NCBI RefSeq assembly: GCF_009688945.1
Contig: NZ_AP021874.1
Span: forward strand, 4,092,001-4,156,000
Direction: 5' to 3'
DNA length: 64,000 bases
Source of the DNA: Desulfosarcina alkanivorans
GTDB taxonomy: Bacteria; Desulfobacterota; Desulfobacteria; Desulfobacterales; Desulfosarcinaceae
Shown one piece after another: positions 9,051 through 18,450 of the stretch; the first letter of the stretch is position 1; each line of letters opens with the position of its first letter. Below the pieces are notes generated by a model. It searched no databases, was not told the origin of the DNA, and worked only from the letters and a program-made list of their open reading frames with translations. The translations under genes were made by a program, and so were the position numbers.

Positions 9051-9476
9051 TCATGTAGGTGGCATAACCAGTGCCGTGCCCTCAGCCACCAGTTCATTTT
9101 TCTGGTTGACCCAAGTCAACTTCAGGCGAACCCATCGTTTATCTTGCAGCTTTTCAGACACTTGCGCCGATGCCGTAATCGTATCACCGATATAAACCGG
9201 TGCCTTGAAGCGGCTGAATAGTTCTAAGGCCACTGTCCCTAATCCTGGCAGTTTTGTTCCCAGTACCGGCGCGATCAGGCTTTGAGACAGGGGGCCATGG
9301 GCAATGCGGGTTTTGAAACGCGTCTGCCGGGCATAAGCTTCGTTAACATGCATGGGATTAAAATCACCGCTTATGCCGGCGAATATGTATATGTCACTTT
9401 CAGTGATAGTTTTACTGAAGGAGGCTTTTTCTCCGACCTCCAACACATCATAGGATTTCCCTTTTTCATAAAACAT
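9051..9476 (-). CDS. MaoC-like (R)-specific enoyl-CoA hydratase
   Basis: Hotdog-fold hydratase adding water to a 2-enoyl-CoA to give an (R)-3-hydroxyacyl-CoA, the PhaJ type. Length is 141 residues, normal for single-domain PhaJ. The hydratase motif GISGDFNPMHVNEAYA holds the catalytic Asp38 and His43, and RIAHGPLSQSLIAPVLG follows. It lies 46 bases downstream of the acetoacetyl-CoA synthetase on the same strand, so both are probably co-transcribed. The pairing suggests handling of C4 units or polyhydroxyalkanoate precursors, though no PHA synthase is in the window. Confidence 0.88.
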   Translation of the reverse strand: MFYEKGKSYDVLEVGEKASFSKTITESDIYIFAGISGDFNPMHVNEAYARQTRFKTRIAHGPLSQSLIAPVLGTKLPGLGTVALELFSRFKAPVYIGDTITASAQVSEKLQDKRWVRLKLTWVNQKNELVAEGTALVMPPT

Positions 9477-9522
9477 GGTGATTTCCCTTTCAAGGAGGCC
9501 TGTCTGCTATCTTCGATGCCAT

Positions 9523-11475
9523 TCAGTACTTCAGTTCGGGAAGGTCTCTGAAGCACTCAAGGGAATCTGGGTTGGACAACGCTTCTCGGTTGGTTACATG
9601 CTGGTTTTCAACTACGTTCTTGACAGCCAGTTCTACCTTTTTCATATTGAGAGTATAGGGGATGTCCATGACGGCCACGATTTTGGCCGGAACATGGCGG
9701 GGCGAGGCATTGGATCGAATCACCTGTTTGATCTCATCCTTTAACGATTCGGTGAGGATACAGCCTTCCTTCATGACCACAAAAAGAACGACCCGCACAT
9801 CGTTCCCCCAGCGCTGCCCGATAACCACACTATCGGCCACTGCCTCGATAGTTTCCACCTGGCGGTAGATTTCGGCTGTTCCGATGCGCACGCCACCAGG
9901 ATTCAAAGTGGCGTCGGACCGTCCATAGAAGATAACACCGCCGGTTTCAGTGATCTGAATATAATCGCCGTGGCACCATACACCGGGGTAATCCTTGAAG
10001 TATGCTGCCCGGTATTTCGCGCCATCCGGATCATTCCAGAAAAAAATTGGCATGGAAGGGGCGGGCGCAGTGCAGACTAGTTCTCCACGTTGGTTGGTAA
10101 CGGATTGGCCGTTCTCATCATACGCCTTCACGCTCATCCCCAGGCAACGGCATTGCAATTCACCGCTGTAGACGGGCCCCATAGGACTACCCCCAGCAAA
10201 ACATCCATTTATATCCGATCCTCCTGATATGGAAGCCAGTTGGACGTCCTGTTTAATCCGGGTGTAGACATAGTCGAACTGCTCAGGTGACAAAGGGGAG
10301 CCAGTGGATAAGATCGTGCGTAAGCTCTTCAGGTCGTAGTCTATGCCCGGACAGGCACCTGTGTTTTCAAGAGCCGCCAGGTAACCTGCGCTGGTGCCAA
10401 ATACAGTGATACGCTCATCCTGAGCCATTTGCCAAAGCGCTCCGGGATCAGGGTGAAAAGGATTGCCGTCAAAAAGAACGACCGTGGCGCCAACCGCCAG
10501 TGCACAGGTGAGCCAGTTCCACATCATCCAACCGCAGGTAGTGAAGTAAAAAATGGTGTCGTCTCGGGTCAGATCGGTGTGCAGTATGTGCTCTTTAACC
10601 TGGTTAACTAAGACACCACCTGCGCTCTGCACCATGCATTTGGGGAGACCAGTGGTGCCTGAAGAGTACATAATATACAAGGGATGATCGGCCGGGAGCT
10701 GGACGAATTCGATCTCCAGTCCGTTTTCACTGGAGACGAATTCGTCGTAATGGACGGCATTGGCTATACTTTTGATATTAGAACGGTTCTTTCCGTAAGG
10801 AACCACCACCACAGTTTGGATGGAGGGAATCTGATCGACTATCCGGGACAGTCGATCCAAGCAATCGATGGACTTGCCTTTATATCGGTAACTGTCGGCA
10901 GCGATCAGCATCTTGGGCCGGATTTGTCCGAAACGGTCGAGGACCCCTTTGATGCCAAAGTCCGGTGAACAGGAGGACCAGACCGCGCCCAGGCTGACCG
11001 CAGCCAGCATGGCAATGATGGCCTCTGGCATATTGGGAATAAATCCCGTGACACGGTCTCCTGGTTTGATGCCACGGTCCTTCAGGGACCTGGCCAAGCA
11101 GGCCACGCGGTTGTAGAGCTCGGCATAGGAGATCTGATAAGAATCGGCGGTTTCGGCTTTAAACGATAATGCCATGCGATCATCCCGGTAGCGTAGCAGG
11201 TTTTCGGCAAAGTTCATCCGTGCGCCCGGAAACCAATTCGCGCCCGGCATTTTATCAAGATTGTCGACAACACGATCGTAAGGTTGGGAAGCTACAATTC
11301 CAGCAAAGTCCCACAAGGCCGCCCAAAAATCAGGGATATGATCGACCGACCACTTGTACAATTGATCGTAGTGACCCAGATCAGTATCGAGTTTTTGGTT
11401 GATGAATTGCATGAATCGAATCATGTTGCTGTTGTTAACCCGTTCTTGGGATGGATACCATTTAATCTCATTCAT
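9523..11475 (-). CDS. aacS: Acetoacetyl-CoA synthetase (acetoacetate--CoA ligase)
   Basis: Converts acetoacetate, ATP and CoA to acetoacetyl-CoA. At 650 residues it matches the family length. N-terminal features WVPSQER-like (here WYPSQERV) and FPGARMNFAENLL are diagnostic of this branch. The P-loop is MYSSGTTGLPKCMVQ, followed by GGSDINGCFAGGSP and the adenylate-binding GRSDATLNPGGVRIGTAEIY. The C-terminal catalytic-lysine region reads IPYTLNMKKVEL, where most relatives have SGKK; the lysine is kept. An AAGGA site lies 6 bases before ATG 11475. It would re-use acetoacetate released by the HMG-CoA-lyase-like enzymes of the neighbouring block (inference). Confidence 0.92.
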   Translation of the reverse strand: MNEIKWYPSQERVNNSNMIRFMQFINQKLDTDLGHYDQLYKWSVDHIPDFWAALWDFAGIVASQPYDRVVDNLDKMPGANWFPGARMNFAENLLRYRDDRMALSFKAETADSYQISYAELYNRVACLARSLKDRGIKPGDRVTGFIPNMPEAIIAMLAAVSLGAVWSSCSPDFGIKGVLDRFGQIRPKMLIAADSYRYKGKSIDCLDRLSRIVDQIPSIQTVVVVPYGKNRSNIKSIANAVHYDEFVSSENGLEIEFVQLPADHPLYIMYSSGTTGLPKCMVQSAGGVLVNQVKEHILHTDLTRDDTIFYFTTCGWMMWNWLTCALAVGATVVLFDGNPFHPDPGALWQMAQDERITVFGTSAGYLAALENTGACPGIDYDLKSLRTILSTGSPLSPEQFDYVYTRIKQDVQLASISGGSDINGCFAGGSPMGPVYSGELQCRCLGMSVKAYDENGQSVTNQRGELVCTAPAPSMPIFFWNDPDGAKYRAAYFKDYPGVWCHGDYIQITETGGVIFYGRSDATLNPGGVRIGTAEIYRQVETIEAVADSVVIGQRWGNDVRVVLFVVMKEGCILTESLKDEIKQVIRSNASPRHVPAKIVAVMDIPYTLNMKKVELAVKNVVENQHVTNREALSNPDSLECFRDLPELKY

Positions 11476-11556
11476 AGTAATTCCTTCATTGCTAAGGAAA
11501 TAGATAACAACTACTACTTTTTACTTTAGCTATTTTTGAAATACGCTTTGGGATAG

Positions 11557-12891
11557 TTAGTTTACTAAAACACCGGCAAACCATGTAATCGTGGTTGGGA
11601 AAACAAGGCATATTAGCAACCCTAAGCAGATCATCAAGCAAAACGGAATGCTTCCGGCCCAGATTTTTTCGGTGGTTACCTCCGGTGGAGCACATCCTTT
11701 CAGATAAATCAGGGAATATCCGAACGGCGGGGTCAAAAACGAACTCTGCAACATGATAGCGCACATTACTACAAACCAAAGTTTGTCGAACCCAGCAGCT
11801 TCAGCGATAGGTATAAAAATGGGAAAGGTAATCATGACGATGCCGATCCAATCGATAAACATTCCCATTATAAAAGTAATCAGCAGCATGATGCCCAAGG
11901 CCCCCCATTTATTTCCCATGCCAATGGTTTGGATAAGATCGGCCACTACATCCCCGCACCCGGAGCCTACGAAAACTCCGGTAAAACAGGTTGCACCTAC
12001 CGCAACCATTAACACCATAGAGGTAGTTTGAGTGGTATTGAGGACAACACTGAACAAAACTTGCCTATTAAATCGCTTATAAATAATTACGAGAATTAGA
12101 GATAGGGCCGCTCCCATACCAGCGGCTTCGGTGGGTGTGGCAATGCCAGCAAAAATGGAGCCTAAAACCCCGACGATTAGTATCAATGGAGGAACCAACG
12201 ATTTAACCACCTTGAATAATATTTCAGAGGATGTCACCTTGGACCGCTCTTCAGCGGAAAGGGCTGGTCCAAGATTCGGATTGATCCAGCACATGACAAT
12301 GACATATAGCATGTAAAGGCCTCCCAAGATCAATCCGGGAACAATGGCCCCCGCAAACAGCTTACCCACGGATATAGATGTCTCATTGGCCATTACAATC
12401 AGCATAATGCTAGGGGGAATAAGGATACCTAGAGTACCGCCTGAGCATATGACGCCGGAGCTTATTCGCATATCGTACCCGTATCGGTTCATAATCGGCA
12501 GGGCCAAAACACCCATTGTAACAACCGATGCACCAACAATTCCGGTACAAGCAGCAAACAGGACAGAAACAACAATTACAGCAATGGCAATTCCTCCCTT
12601 GAGTGATCCCATAACGTATCGCAATGCATCGAACAGGCCGTCGGACACTTTGGATTGTCCTAACATTTGGGCCATAAAAATGAACAAGGGGACTGCGATG
12701 AGCACATAGTTGTTCATCATACTGAAGATCCTGCTCATAAACATGTTCAAGGAGTCCGGTCCCCAGGAAATTAGCCCGAAAATTACCGATAATCCCCCAA
12801 GCACAAATGCTAAGCTATGTCCCAAAAACAGGCCTATTGCCAGGGAGGTGAACATCAGAACAGTTAGCAGTTGTGGGCTGATATCAATCAT
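11557..12891 (-). CDS. dctM: TRAP transporter large permease (DctM)
   Basis: Membrane subunit of a tripartite ATP-independent periplasmic transporter; it couples sodium flow to carboxylate uptake across the inner membrane. The 444-residue protein is highly hydrophobic with about a dozen membrane segments. Characteristic motifs include VPLFIFMAQMLGQS, SVVTMGVLALPIMNRYGYD, SGGTLGILIPPSIMLIV and GIATPTEAAGMGAAL. AAGGAG lies 7 bases before the ATG at 12891. The first 8 bases overlap the end of the small permease gene, so translation is coupled. Confidence 0.95.
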   Translation of the reverse strand: MIDISPQLLTVLMFTSLAIGLFLGHSLAFVLGGLSVIFGLISWGPDSLNMFMSRIFSMMNNYVLIAVPLFIFMAQMLGQSKVSDGLFDALRYVMGSLKGGIAIAVIVVSVLFAACTGIVGASVVTMGVLALPIMNRYGYDMRISSGVICSGGTLGILIPPSIMLIVMANETSISVGKLFAGAIVPGLILGGLYMLYVIVMCWINPNLGPALSAEERSKVTSSEILFKVVKSLVPPLILIVGVLGSIFAGIATPTEAAGMGAALSLILVIIYKRFNRQVLFSVVLNTTQTTSMVLMVAVGATCFTGVFVGSGCGDVVADLIQTIGMGNKWGALGIMLLITFIMGMFIDWIGIVMITFPIFIPIAEAAGFDKLWFVVMCAIMLQSSFLTPPFGYSLIYLKGCAPPEVTTEKIWAGSIPFCLMICLGLLICLVFPTTITWFAGVLVN

Positions 12892-13405
12892 GAAAGTCTC
12901 CTTTGGATGGATTAAGTATCAGCACGCGCCTGGTCACATTCGCAACACCTTGTAATATTAGCAGCAGGAATGAAAGAGGGATAACCGTTTTGATTGGGTA
13001 CAGGGGCGGGGCGAAGACACTCCAGCTTGTTTCCCTGGTGGACCATGATATCTGTGCATAATCAATTCCCTTCCACAGCATGACAATGGTAAAAGGGAAA
13101 AAAAAGATTAGGTAGCAAAAGATATCAAGCAGGGCTTTTCTTTTTTTAGAAAGCCTTGACCGGAAGATATCAACAGAAACATGTCCATCTTGCATTAGGG
13201 TGAACGCGGAGGCAATCATGAAGTTAAGCCCGAATAGATGCGTACACGTTTCAAAATTCCAGATGGTTGGCGAATTGAAAAACCGCCGTAAGACCACTTC
13301 TAAAACCGTAAGCACCATCAGCAGCAAGGCAATCCAACTGAAGGTTTTTCCGAACCAGGCATTAATCTTCTCAATGACGGTTACATAGGTGTCCAAAGAT
13401 TTCAT
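12884..13405 (-). CDS. dctQ: TRAP transporter small permease (DctQ)
   Basis: Small four-helix membrane subunit of the TRAP transporter, 173 residues. It has the typical FSWIALLLMVLTVLEVVLRR first helix and an NFETCTHLFGLNFMIASAF segment, then the DGHVSVDIFRSRLSKK loop. It is encoded between the binding protein and the large permease and overlaps dctM by 8 bases. A hairpin lies between its gene and dctP, which may give the binding protein more transcript than the membrane subunits. Confidence 0.92.
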   Translation of the reverse strand: MKSLDTYVTVIEKINAWFGKTFSWIALLLMVLTVLEVVLRRFFNSPTIWNFETCTHLFGLNFMIASAFTLMQDGHVSVDIFRSRLSKKRKALLDIFCYLIFFFPFTIVMLWKGIDYAQISWSTRETSWSVFAPPLYPIKTVIPLSFLLLILQGVANVTRRVLILNPSKGDFHD

Positions 13406-13473
13406 CCCATTTCTCTCTGGCCAATAGGGTTTAATTATAGACGATATGTGCCAATTTTTAGAACCCGCCGTTG

Positions 13474-13520
13474 ATCCACTGCCGCTTAAACAGTTAGGAA
13501 TGCATTTGAGGGCAGTGGAT
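13474..13520 (-). terminator. Intercistronic hairpin between dctP and dctQ
   Basis: Perfect 10-base inverted repeat, 13474-13483 (ATCCACTGCC) and 13511-13520 (GGCAGTGGAT), with a 27-base loop. There is no T-run, so it is more likely a processing or attenuation structure that favours dctP mRNA than a full terminator. Confidence 0.45.
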
Positions 13521-13561
13521 GAACGAACAAGACTATGCCTTTAATTCCATTTTGGTGAAAC

Positions 13562-14671
13562 CTATTGTGTGGCTGCTCGGCGCAACTTTTCCATATCCGG
13601 CAGAATGATCTGCCTGCTTAGCAGCCCCAGTTCCTTGTCACGAGTATTTGTAAGGACATTCATGGCGCTGAACATTGAATAAACTACTTTGGCGAATGTT
13701 GGATTTTTTTCAGCCTCTTCTACAATATGGTAGTAGGACAATTTTTGTATTTCCTCCATGACTGCTTCATCCAAATAATTAACTGTAACCCCTTTATCCA
13801 TGAATTTTTTTGCATAAAGACTACCCTCGTAATTGTAATGGGCAATCCCCCAAGCCATCGTGGCTGTTGCGGCCACTTTGAATTTTTGCTGGATATGCGG
13901 AGGTAGTTGGTCCCATGCCTTACGGTTGACCATCAGTCCCATAGGAGATGCCGGCTGGTGCCACCCTGGAGAGTTCCATACGGAGGTAACTTCCTGGAAG
14001 CCAAGGCTCCAATCATTGTCGGGAGTGCTGAACTCTGCAGCATCAATAACGCCTTTCTCCAATGCCTGATATATTTCTTGGCCTGCTAACATGACTTGCG
14101 ATGCACCCAAATCTTTAAGAATTTTCCCCTGGAACAGCCCGGACATCCTAATTTTTGCTCCTTTGAAATCTTCTCGTTTTGTAAAGCTCCTTTTGCCACG
14201 GAGACCAGACTCCGGAGGGAGCACCGTATGGAAAAAGTAGAGCAAGCCATGTTTTTCGAAAACATCCATGGCAACCTTGTCCCCGCCACCTTTGATGATC
14301 CAAGTCATCAAATCCATTTGCCCTGGACCACATGGGAGCGCTCCCAGCGCACCGAATGCTGTATCTTTACCAGCCCAATAACCCGGCCAGTCGAACCCGA
14401 TTTTTACGACCCCACTTTGAACTGCTCCAAAGACTTCGAAAGATGATACAATCTGGGGGGCTGGGTATAGTTTGACTTCCAGCTCACCTTTGCACAACTC
14501 GTTGAGTGTCTTGACAAAGTACTGGTCAGCCTTAATCAAGGTGATGGCCGGCGTCCATACCGTGGCTGCTTTCCATTTAATTAGCTTTGCAACGACAGGA
14601 GTGCCTGGAGCAAAAATTACAGCGATTAGAACAACGATAACCGAAACAGTTTTTAATGTTCTCTTTGTCAT
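13562..14671 (-). CDS. dctP: TRAP transporter solute-binding protein (DctP family)
   Basis: Periplasmic binding protein that delivers a carboxylate to DctQM. ATG 14671 is preferred over GTG 14674: an AGGA site lies 8 bases before it. A signal peptide is visible at residues 1-28 (basic MTKRTLKTVS, then a hydrophobic core and a VVAK-type end). The domain keeps the conserved arginine in GAKIRMSGLFQGKILKDLGA, the usual carboxylate ligand, and the VIDAAEFSTPDNDW strand. Substrate is unknown. Because the downstream genes are acetoacetyl-CoA synthetase and MaoC, and the upstream ones are acyl-CoA ligases, an organic acid such as a branched or keto acid is likely (inference). Confidence 0.93.
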   Translation of the reverse strand: MTKRTLKTVSVIVVLIAVIFAPGTPVVAKLIKWKAATVWTPAITLIKADQYFVKTLNELCKGELEVKLYPAPQIVSSFEVFGAVQSGVVKIGFDWPGYWAGKDTAFGALGALPCGPGQMDLMTWIIKGGGDKVAMDVFEKHGLLYFFHTVLPPESGLRGKRSFTKREDFKGAKIRMSGLFQGKILKDLGASQVMLAGQEIYQALEKGVIDAAEFSTPDNDWSLGFQEVTSVWNSPGWHQPASPMGLMVNRKAWDQLPPHIQQKFKVAATATMAWGIAHYNYEGSLYAKKFMDKGVTVNYLDEAVMEEIQKLSYYHIVEEAEKNPTFAKVVYSMFSAMNVLTNTRDKELGLLSRQIILPDMEKLRRAATQ

Positions 14672-14731
14672 CACAGTTTCCTTTCGTTGTGAGCAATTAG
14701 CTTTCTTGATTCTGCTGCCCGAAAATCTATA

Positions 14732-14753
14732 AGAGGCCCATAGATATGCCTCT
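14732..14753 (-). terminator. Possible terminator hairpin after the 14817-16439 ligase
   Basis: Inverted repeat AGAGGC (14732-14737) / GCCTCT (14748-14753) lies between the ligase stop and dctP. On the leftward strand the stem is followed by an AT-rich stretch but only a short T-run, so the call is moderate. Confidence 0.4.
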
Positions 14754-14816
14754 CTTTAAATTGGATTAGTGTACCTCCTCATATAAAATTGAAGTGTAAG
14801 GTGATGTATCTTGATG

Positions 14817-16439
14817 TTAACAAACTATTTTTTCTTTCAATGCGATTTTGTTAATCTTACCTGATCCCAGTAGAGGCCATTCACCACTGCTGATGAAATA
14901 AACTTTTTTAGGAGTCTTGAATTTACTTATTTTCCCTTTACAGAAGTCGAACACATCCTGTTGTACCATCCTGTGCTCTGGCTCAATTTCGATTATGGCA
15001 GTAACTGCTTCACCCCATTTTTCATGGGGAACGCCTATTACTTGGACGCTTCTAACACCGGGCATACTCTCAAGGAAAATTTCTACTTCTCTTTCAGACA
15101 CATTTTCCCCCCCCGTTTTAATCATCATTTTATAACGACCACGGTAGCTGATGTTTCCGCCAAGGTCTTTACATCCGTAATCTCCCGAGTGGAAAAAACC
15201 GTCACTGTCAATTGCTTTACGTGTTTCTTCCTCATCTTTATAATACCCTTGAAACCTGCTCCACCCTCGCAAGCAAATCTCACCATTTTCTTCGGGTCCA
15301 ACCTGATCACCTGTATATGGATTAATTATCTTTACCTCAATGCCTGGCCAAGGTTTACCATTCGTATGTTTACGGATATAATCGTCGACTTCGTCGAAAC
15401 TCATACTGACACCGGTACCCTCACTGAACCCGTAGTGATGGGCGATGACCTTTGCACCAGGAAACACATTTCGACATTTTTCGTACCATTCCGGCCCGGC
15501 GGCCAACAGTATGTTGCCTACCGATCCCAGATCGCAGTCGTTGAAGTTAGGGTCATTTGCAAGCGCATTGAAATGCGCTTCGAAACCACAGAAAAAGTTG
15601 ATTTTTTGAGAATTTATTATTTCAAGAACTTCAGGAGCTACGAATTCGTTGACATGCAGTTCGTATCCGCCGGTCAGAGCACCGAGGGGAAAGTAGACGC
15701 ATCCGGCAATATGGTAGAAGGGGAAGTTGCATAGCAATTTACTGCGGGGCGTCATGTTGAATGTTTTAGGAATCAAGTTTAGGCCTATGCCGAGCAGGCT
15801 GGTGTGGTTGTGCATCGCACCTTTGGGAAAGGCGGTGCTTCCGGAAGTGAAAAGGATATTGCAAATGTCTTCCGGCGCGCCCATTGCAATCATGTCGTTG
15901 ATTTTTTTTCCATTACAGCTGCGGCCAGATTCCATAATATTTATAAAATCATGGCAAAAAAGATAACGCTTACCTGAAGGGCTCAGACAGACGATTCGCT
16001 CAAGACTGGGGATAATTTTCGAGGATATGGAGTCTTGGACACCGCCCGTGATATACGGATCGAGCTCGGTCAACAATCCAACATAATCTCCGGATTTCAA
16101 TTTGTCTGTCATTATCAGCGTCTGGATGTCGCCCTGTCGTAGAATATATTTGAGCTCCTCAGTACGAAAATTTATGTTGATGGGTACGATCACGGCACCA
16201 ATGATATGCAGGGCGTATTTAGTCAGGATCCATTCAGGAGCATTGCCGAACAGTGTCCCCACGCGGTCACCTTTTTTAACCCCTATTTCACATAATCCGG
16301 CGGCCAGCATAGCCGACTCTTGGTATAATTGGCCGTATGTCCACTTTTTGCCCTTAAAAACGAGGGCCGTATCATCTCCGTATTGCTGCACCGCGGTTTG
16401 CAATTGTTTTGCAATTGTCACTTTTTCCCAGTTCGGCAT
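14817..16439 (-). CDS. AMP-dependent acyl-CoA synthetase/ligase
   Basis: Short- to medium-chain type acyl-CoA ligase, 540 residues from ATG 16439, which has an AAGGAG site; the open frame extends further but without a ribosome site. The P-loop is a variant, FTSGSTAFPKGAMHNH at about 197-212. YGFSEGTGVSM, GRYKMMIKTGGENVSEREVE and the catalytic lysine in LLGSGKINKIALK are present. It begins two bases after the neighbouring ligase stop, so the two ligases at 14817 and 16442 are co-transcribed with block A. Substrate cannot be read from the sequence. Confidence 0.9.
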   Translation of the reverse strand: MPNWEKVTIAKQLQTAVQQYGDDTALVFKGKKWTYGQLYQESAMLAAGLCEIGVKKGDRVGTLFGNAPEWILTKYALHIIGAVIVPININFRTEELKYILRQGDIQTLIMTDKLKSGDYVGLLTELDPYITGGVQDSISSKIIPSLERIVCLSPSGKRYLFCHDFINIMESGRSCNGKKINDMIAMGAPEDICNILFTSGSTAFPKGAMHNHTSLLGIGLNLIPKTFNMTPRSKLLCNFPFYHIAGCVYFPLGALTGGYELHVNEFVAPEVLEIINSQKINFFCGFEAHFNALANDPNFNDCDLGSVGNILLAAGPEWYEKCRNVFPGAKVIAHHYGFSEGTGVSMSFDEVDDYIRKHTNGKPWPGIEVKIINPYTGDQVGPEENGEICLRGWSRFQGYYKDEEETRKAIDSDGFFHSGDYGCKDLGGNISYRGRYKMMIKTGGENVSEREVEIFLESMPGVRSVQVIGVPHEKWGEAVTAIIEIEPEHRMVQQDVFDFCKGKISKFKTPKKVYFISSGEWPLLGSGKINKIALKEKIVC

Positions 16440-16441
16440 GA

Positions 16442-18049
16442 TTATCTCCTTTTTTCCCGGTGCAGCTTCATATGCCGAGTGCGGTCCCAAGAATGGGCGA
16501 TCAGGTCTTCGACTTCCGATTTGAGTACATTTTTTTGAATTTTCTGGGTGGCTGTTTTGGGTAAGCTATCGCGAAATTCGATAAAGCGAGGTATTTTGTA
16601 ATAAGCTAATCGTTGTTCGCACCATTGGATTAGATGTTCCGGTGGCAAGGAAACCCCCTCGCATGGGACTACATAGGCCTTAACCTCTTCGATTCGAATA
16701 GAGTCGGGTACCGCTATGACGGCGGCATCCAGAACATCAGGGTGGTCAGATAGGACCGATTCCACTTCGGATGCAGAAATGTTTTCTCCGCTCCTGCGAA
16801 TCATATCCTTTTTCCGGTCGACAAAATGATAATATCCATCTTCATCACGGTAGCAATAGTCGCCTGTATGAAACCATCCATTGCGCCAAACTTCTGCAGT
16901 GGCATCCTGATCTTTCAGATACCCGGACATGAATCCTTTACGGCGGAATATCTCGTCGGAAGAGCGGGTCAGCAATTCACCGACAGTTCCATCGGGGACT
17001 GAACGATCATTGTCGTCAACAATGCGCGCCTCTACTTCCGGCAGGAGTTTCCCAAAGGCTGCGGTTCCAGGCTTCCGCTCCTTCAGCCTCCGTCCAGTCA
17101 GGAAAAGTCCACCACCACCACCTTCTGTGGAGCCGTATACCTCTAGTAAAGCAACGTTAAACCGCTTTTCGAACTTTTCTTGGATATCTTTGGGCACGCC
17201 AGCCCCGATCCCGTAAACGGTTTTACCACCATAATCATATTCACTTTCAGCTAGCCCCATTAACATTGCCGGAATAACTCCTAGGTAGTGAAAGAATGTG
17301 ACTTGATGCTTCCGAATATCCTGCCACCATGTCGACGGATGAAAGCGGTCGACGAGCACAACTGACGCACCGGCGGTAAGGGCACCCATTATAGTCAGGG
17401 TTTGTGCGTTCATATGGAAAAGAGGCAAGGGAGTCAGGATTACATCCTTATCCCCGACCATATGTTCACGGACATACATGGCACCTAAGTTCAGGTAATA
17501 GTATTGATTGACCAAGCACCCTTTGGGCCGTCCAGTTGTTCCGGACGTATAGAGAACGGCGGCCTCATCATCACAACTGATGGTCGGCGTTTCTTGCGGA
17601 GCTTGACCATGTCTGAGCAGGTCCGAAAAAAGCACACAGCCTGGGGGAGCGGATGGTGTATCTAAGACGATCATCGATTGTATGCCGGGGCAGTCCTTAC
17701 GGGCTAAATCGACTATGTCGAAATGAGCTGAATCGGTGATCGCCATGACCGATTCTGAGTGATCGAGTAAGTACTGGGTTTCATAGACGGTAAAGTCGAC
17801 ATTGATCGGGACCATGCTTGCGCCGATTTTGTTTAAGCCGAACCAGAGATGAAGATATTCAGGCCTGTTCATCAACATGACGGCCACCCGATCTCCTTTT
17901 TTCAACCCTAGCCGGAGGAAGGCACCCGCCAAATTGTCTGAGACTTCATCCATTTGCCTAAAAGAAATTGTTCGGTTTTTGAAATAAAGAAATGTTCGGT
18001 TGCCAAATTTTTCAGCTGCCCTTTGAATAAGTTCTGCTGTTGATTCCAT
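16442..18049 (-). CDS. AMP-dependent acyl-CoA synthetase (CaiC-like branch)
   Basis: Acid--CoA ligase, 535 residues. ATG 18049 has GGAGG four bases upstream; an upstream TTG at 18061 overlaps that site and was rejected. The P-loop VLYTSGTTGRPKG is near residue 168, followed by YGSTEGGGGGLFLTG and VDRKKDMIRRSGENISASEVE. The C-terminal catalytic segment is LPKTATQKIQK, with Gln in place of the usual Gly before Lys, as in some crotonobetaine/carnitine-CoA ligases. Gene order points to activation of a branched or unsaturated acid entering the block A carboxylase route (inference). Confidence 0.9.
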   Translation of the reverse strand: MESTAELIQRAAEKFGNRTFLYFKNRTISFRQMDEVSDNLAGAFLRLGLKKGDRVAVMLMNRPEYLHLWFGLNKIGASMVPINVDFTVYETQYLLDHSESVMAITDSAHFDIVDLARKDCPGIQSMIVLDTPSAPPGCVLFSDLLRHGQAPQETPTISCDDEAAVLYTSGTTGRPKGCLVNQYYYLNLGAMYVREHMVGDKDVILTPLPLFHMNAQTLTIMGALTAGASVVLVDRFHPSTWWQDIRKHQVTFFHYLGVIPAMLMGLAESEYDYGGKTVYGIGAGVPKDIQEKFEKRFNVALLEVYGSTEGGGGGLFLTGRRLKERKPGTAAFGKLLPEVEARIVDDNDRSVPDGTVGELLTRSSDEIFRRKGFMSGYLKDQDATAEVWRNGWFHTGDYCYRDEDGYYHFVDRKKDMIRRSGENISASEVESVLSDHPDVLDAAVIAVPDSIRIEEVKAYVVPCEGVSLPPEHLIQWCEQRLAYYKIPRFIEFRDSLPKTATQKIQKNVLKSEVEDLIAHSWDRTRHMKLHREKRR

Positions 18050-18104
18050 ATTTCCTCCCAATGCTGCCTCTTTTCCGGAAATTATTTATGGGAATCAATA
18101 CCGT

Positions 18105-18320
18105 CTAATTAATGATGACTAGTACTTGGTTCATGGCGACGTTATCATTTTTTGCCACGAGGACATCAGCAACGGTCCCGTCTGCTGGCGCACGCAACGG
18201 ATTTTCCATTTTCATTGACTCGATGATCACAGCATCCTGTCCGGCTAAAACGCTATCGCCTTTGTTCACCAAAACGTCGACAACGATTCCAGGCATTGGG
18301 GATATGATTTCGCTTTTCAT
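18105..18320 (-). CDS. Biotin carboxyl carrier protein (single domain)
   Basis: A 71-residue biotinyl domain, complete by itself. The biotin-accepting lysine is in IIESMKMENPLRAP at about 38-39. The hairpin glycine-rich turns SPMPGIVVDVL and APADGTVADVL flank it symmetrically. AAGGAG is 9 bases before the ATG. It serves an acyl-CoA carboxylase whose carboxyltransferase gene (20475-22094) is two genes upstream in the same block. No biotin carboxylase gene is in block A; one is present at 62454-63938. A decarboxylase partner of the Na+-pump type is an alternative but less likely. Confidence 0.9.
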   Translation of the reverse strand: MKSEIISPMPGIVVDVLVNKGDSVLAGQDAVIIESMKMENPLRAPADGTVADVLVAKNDNVAMNQVLVIIN

Positions 18321-18450
18321 TTCAGCAAGCTCCTTCTCTACGTTTGTCTCGAGCGTTATTTAAGCAACATTTTGCACACGAAATACGGGCTATGAATGCG
18401 GCGTTGCCAAAGCGGCTTTGCGCTGAAATTTTTCTGTTTGCGTTTTGGCA

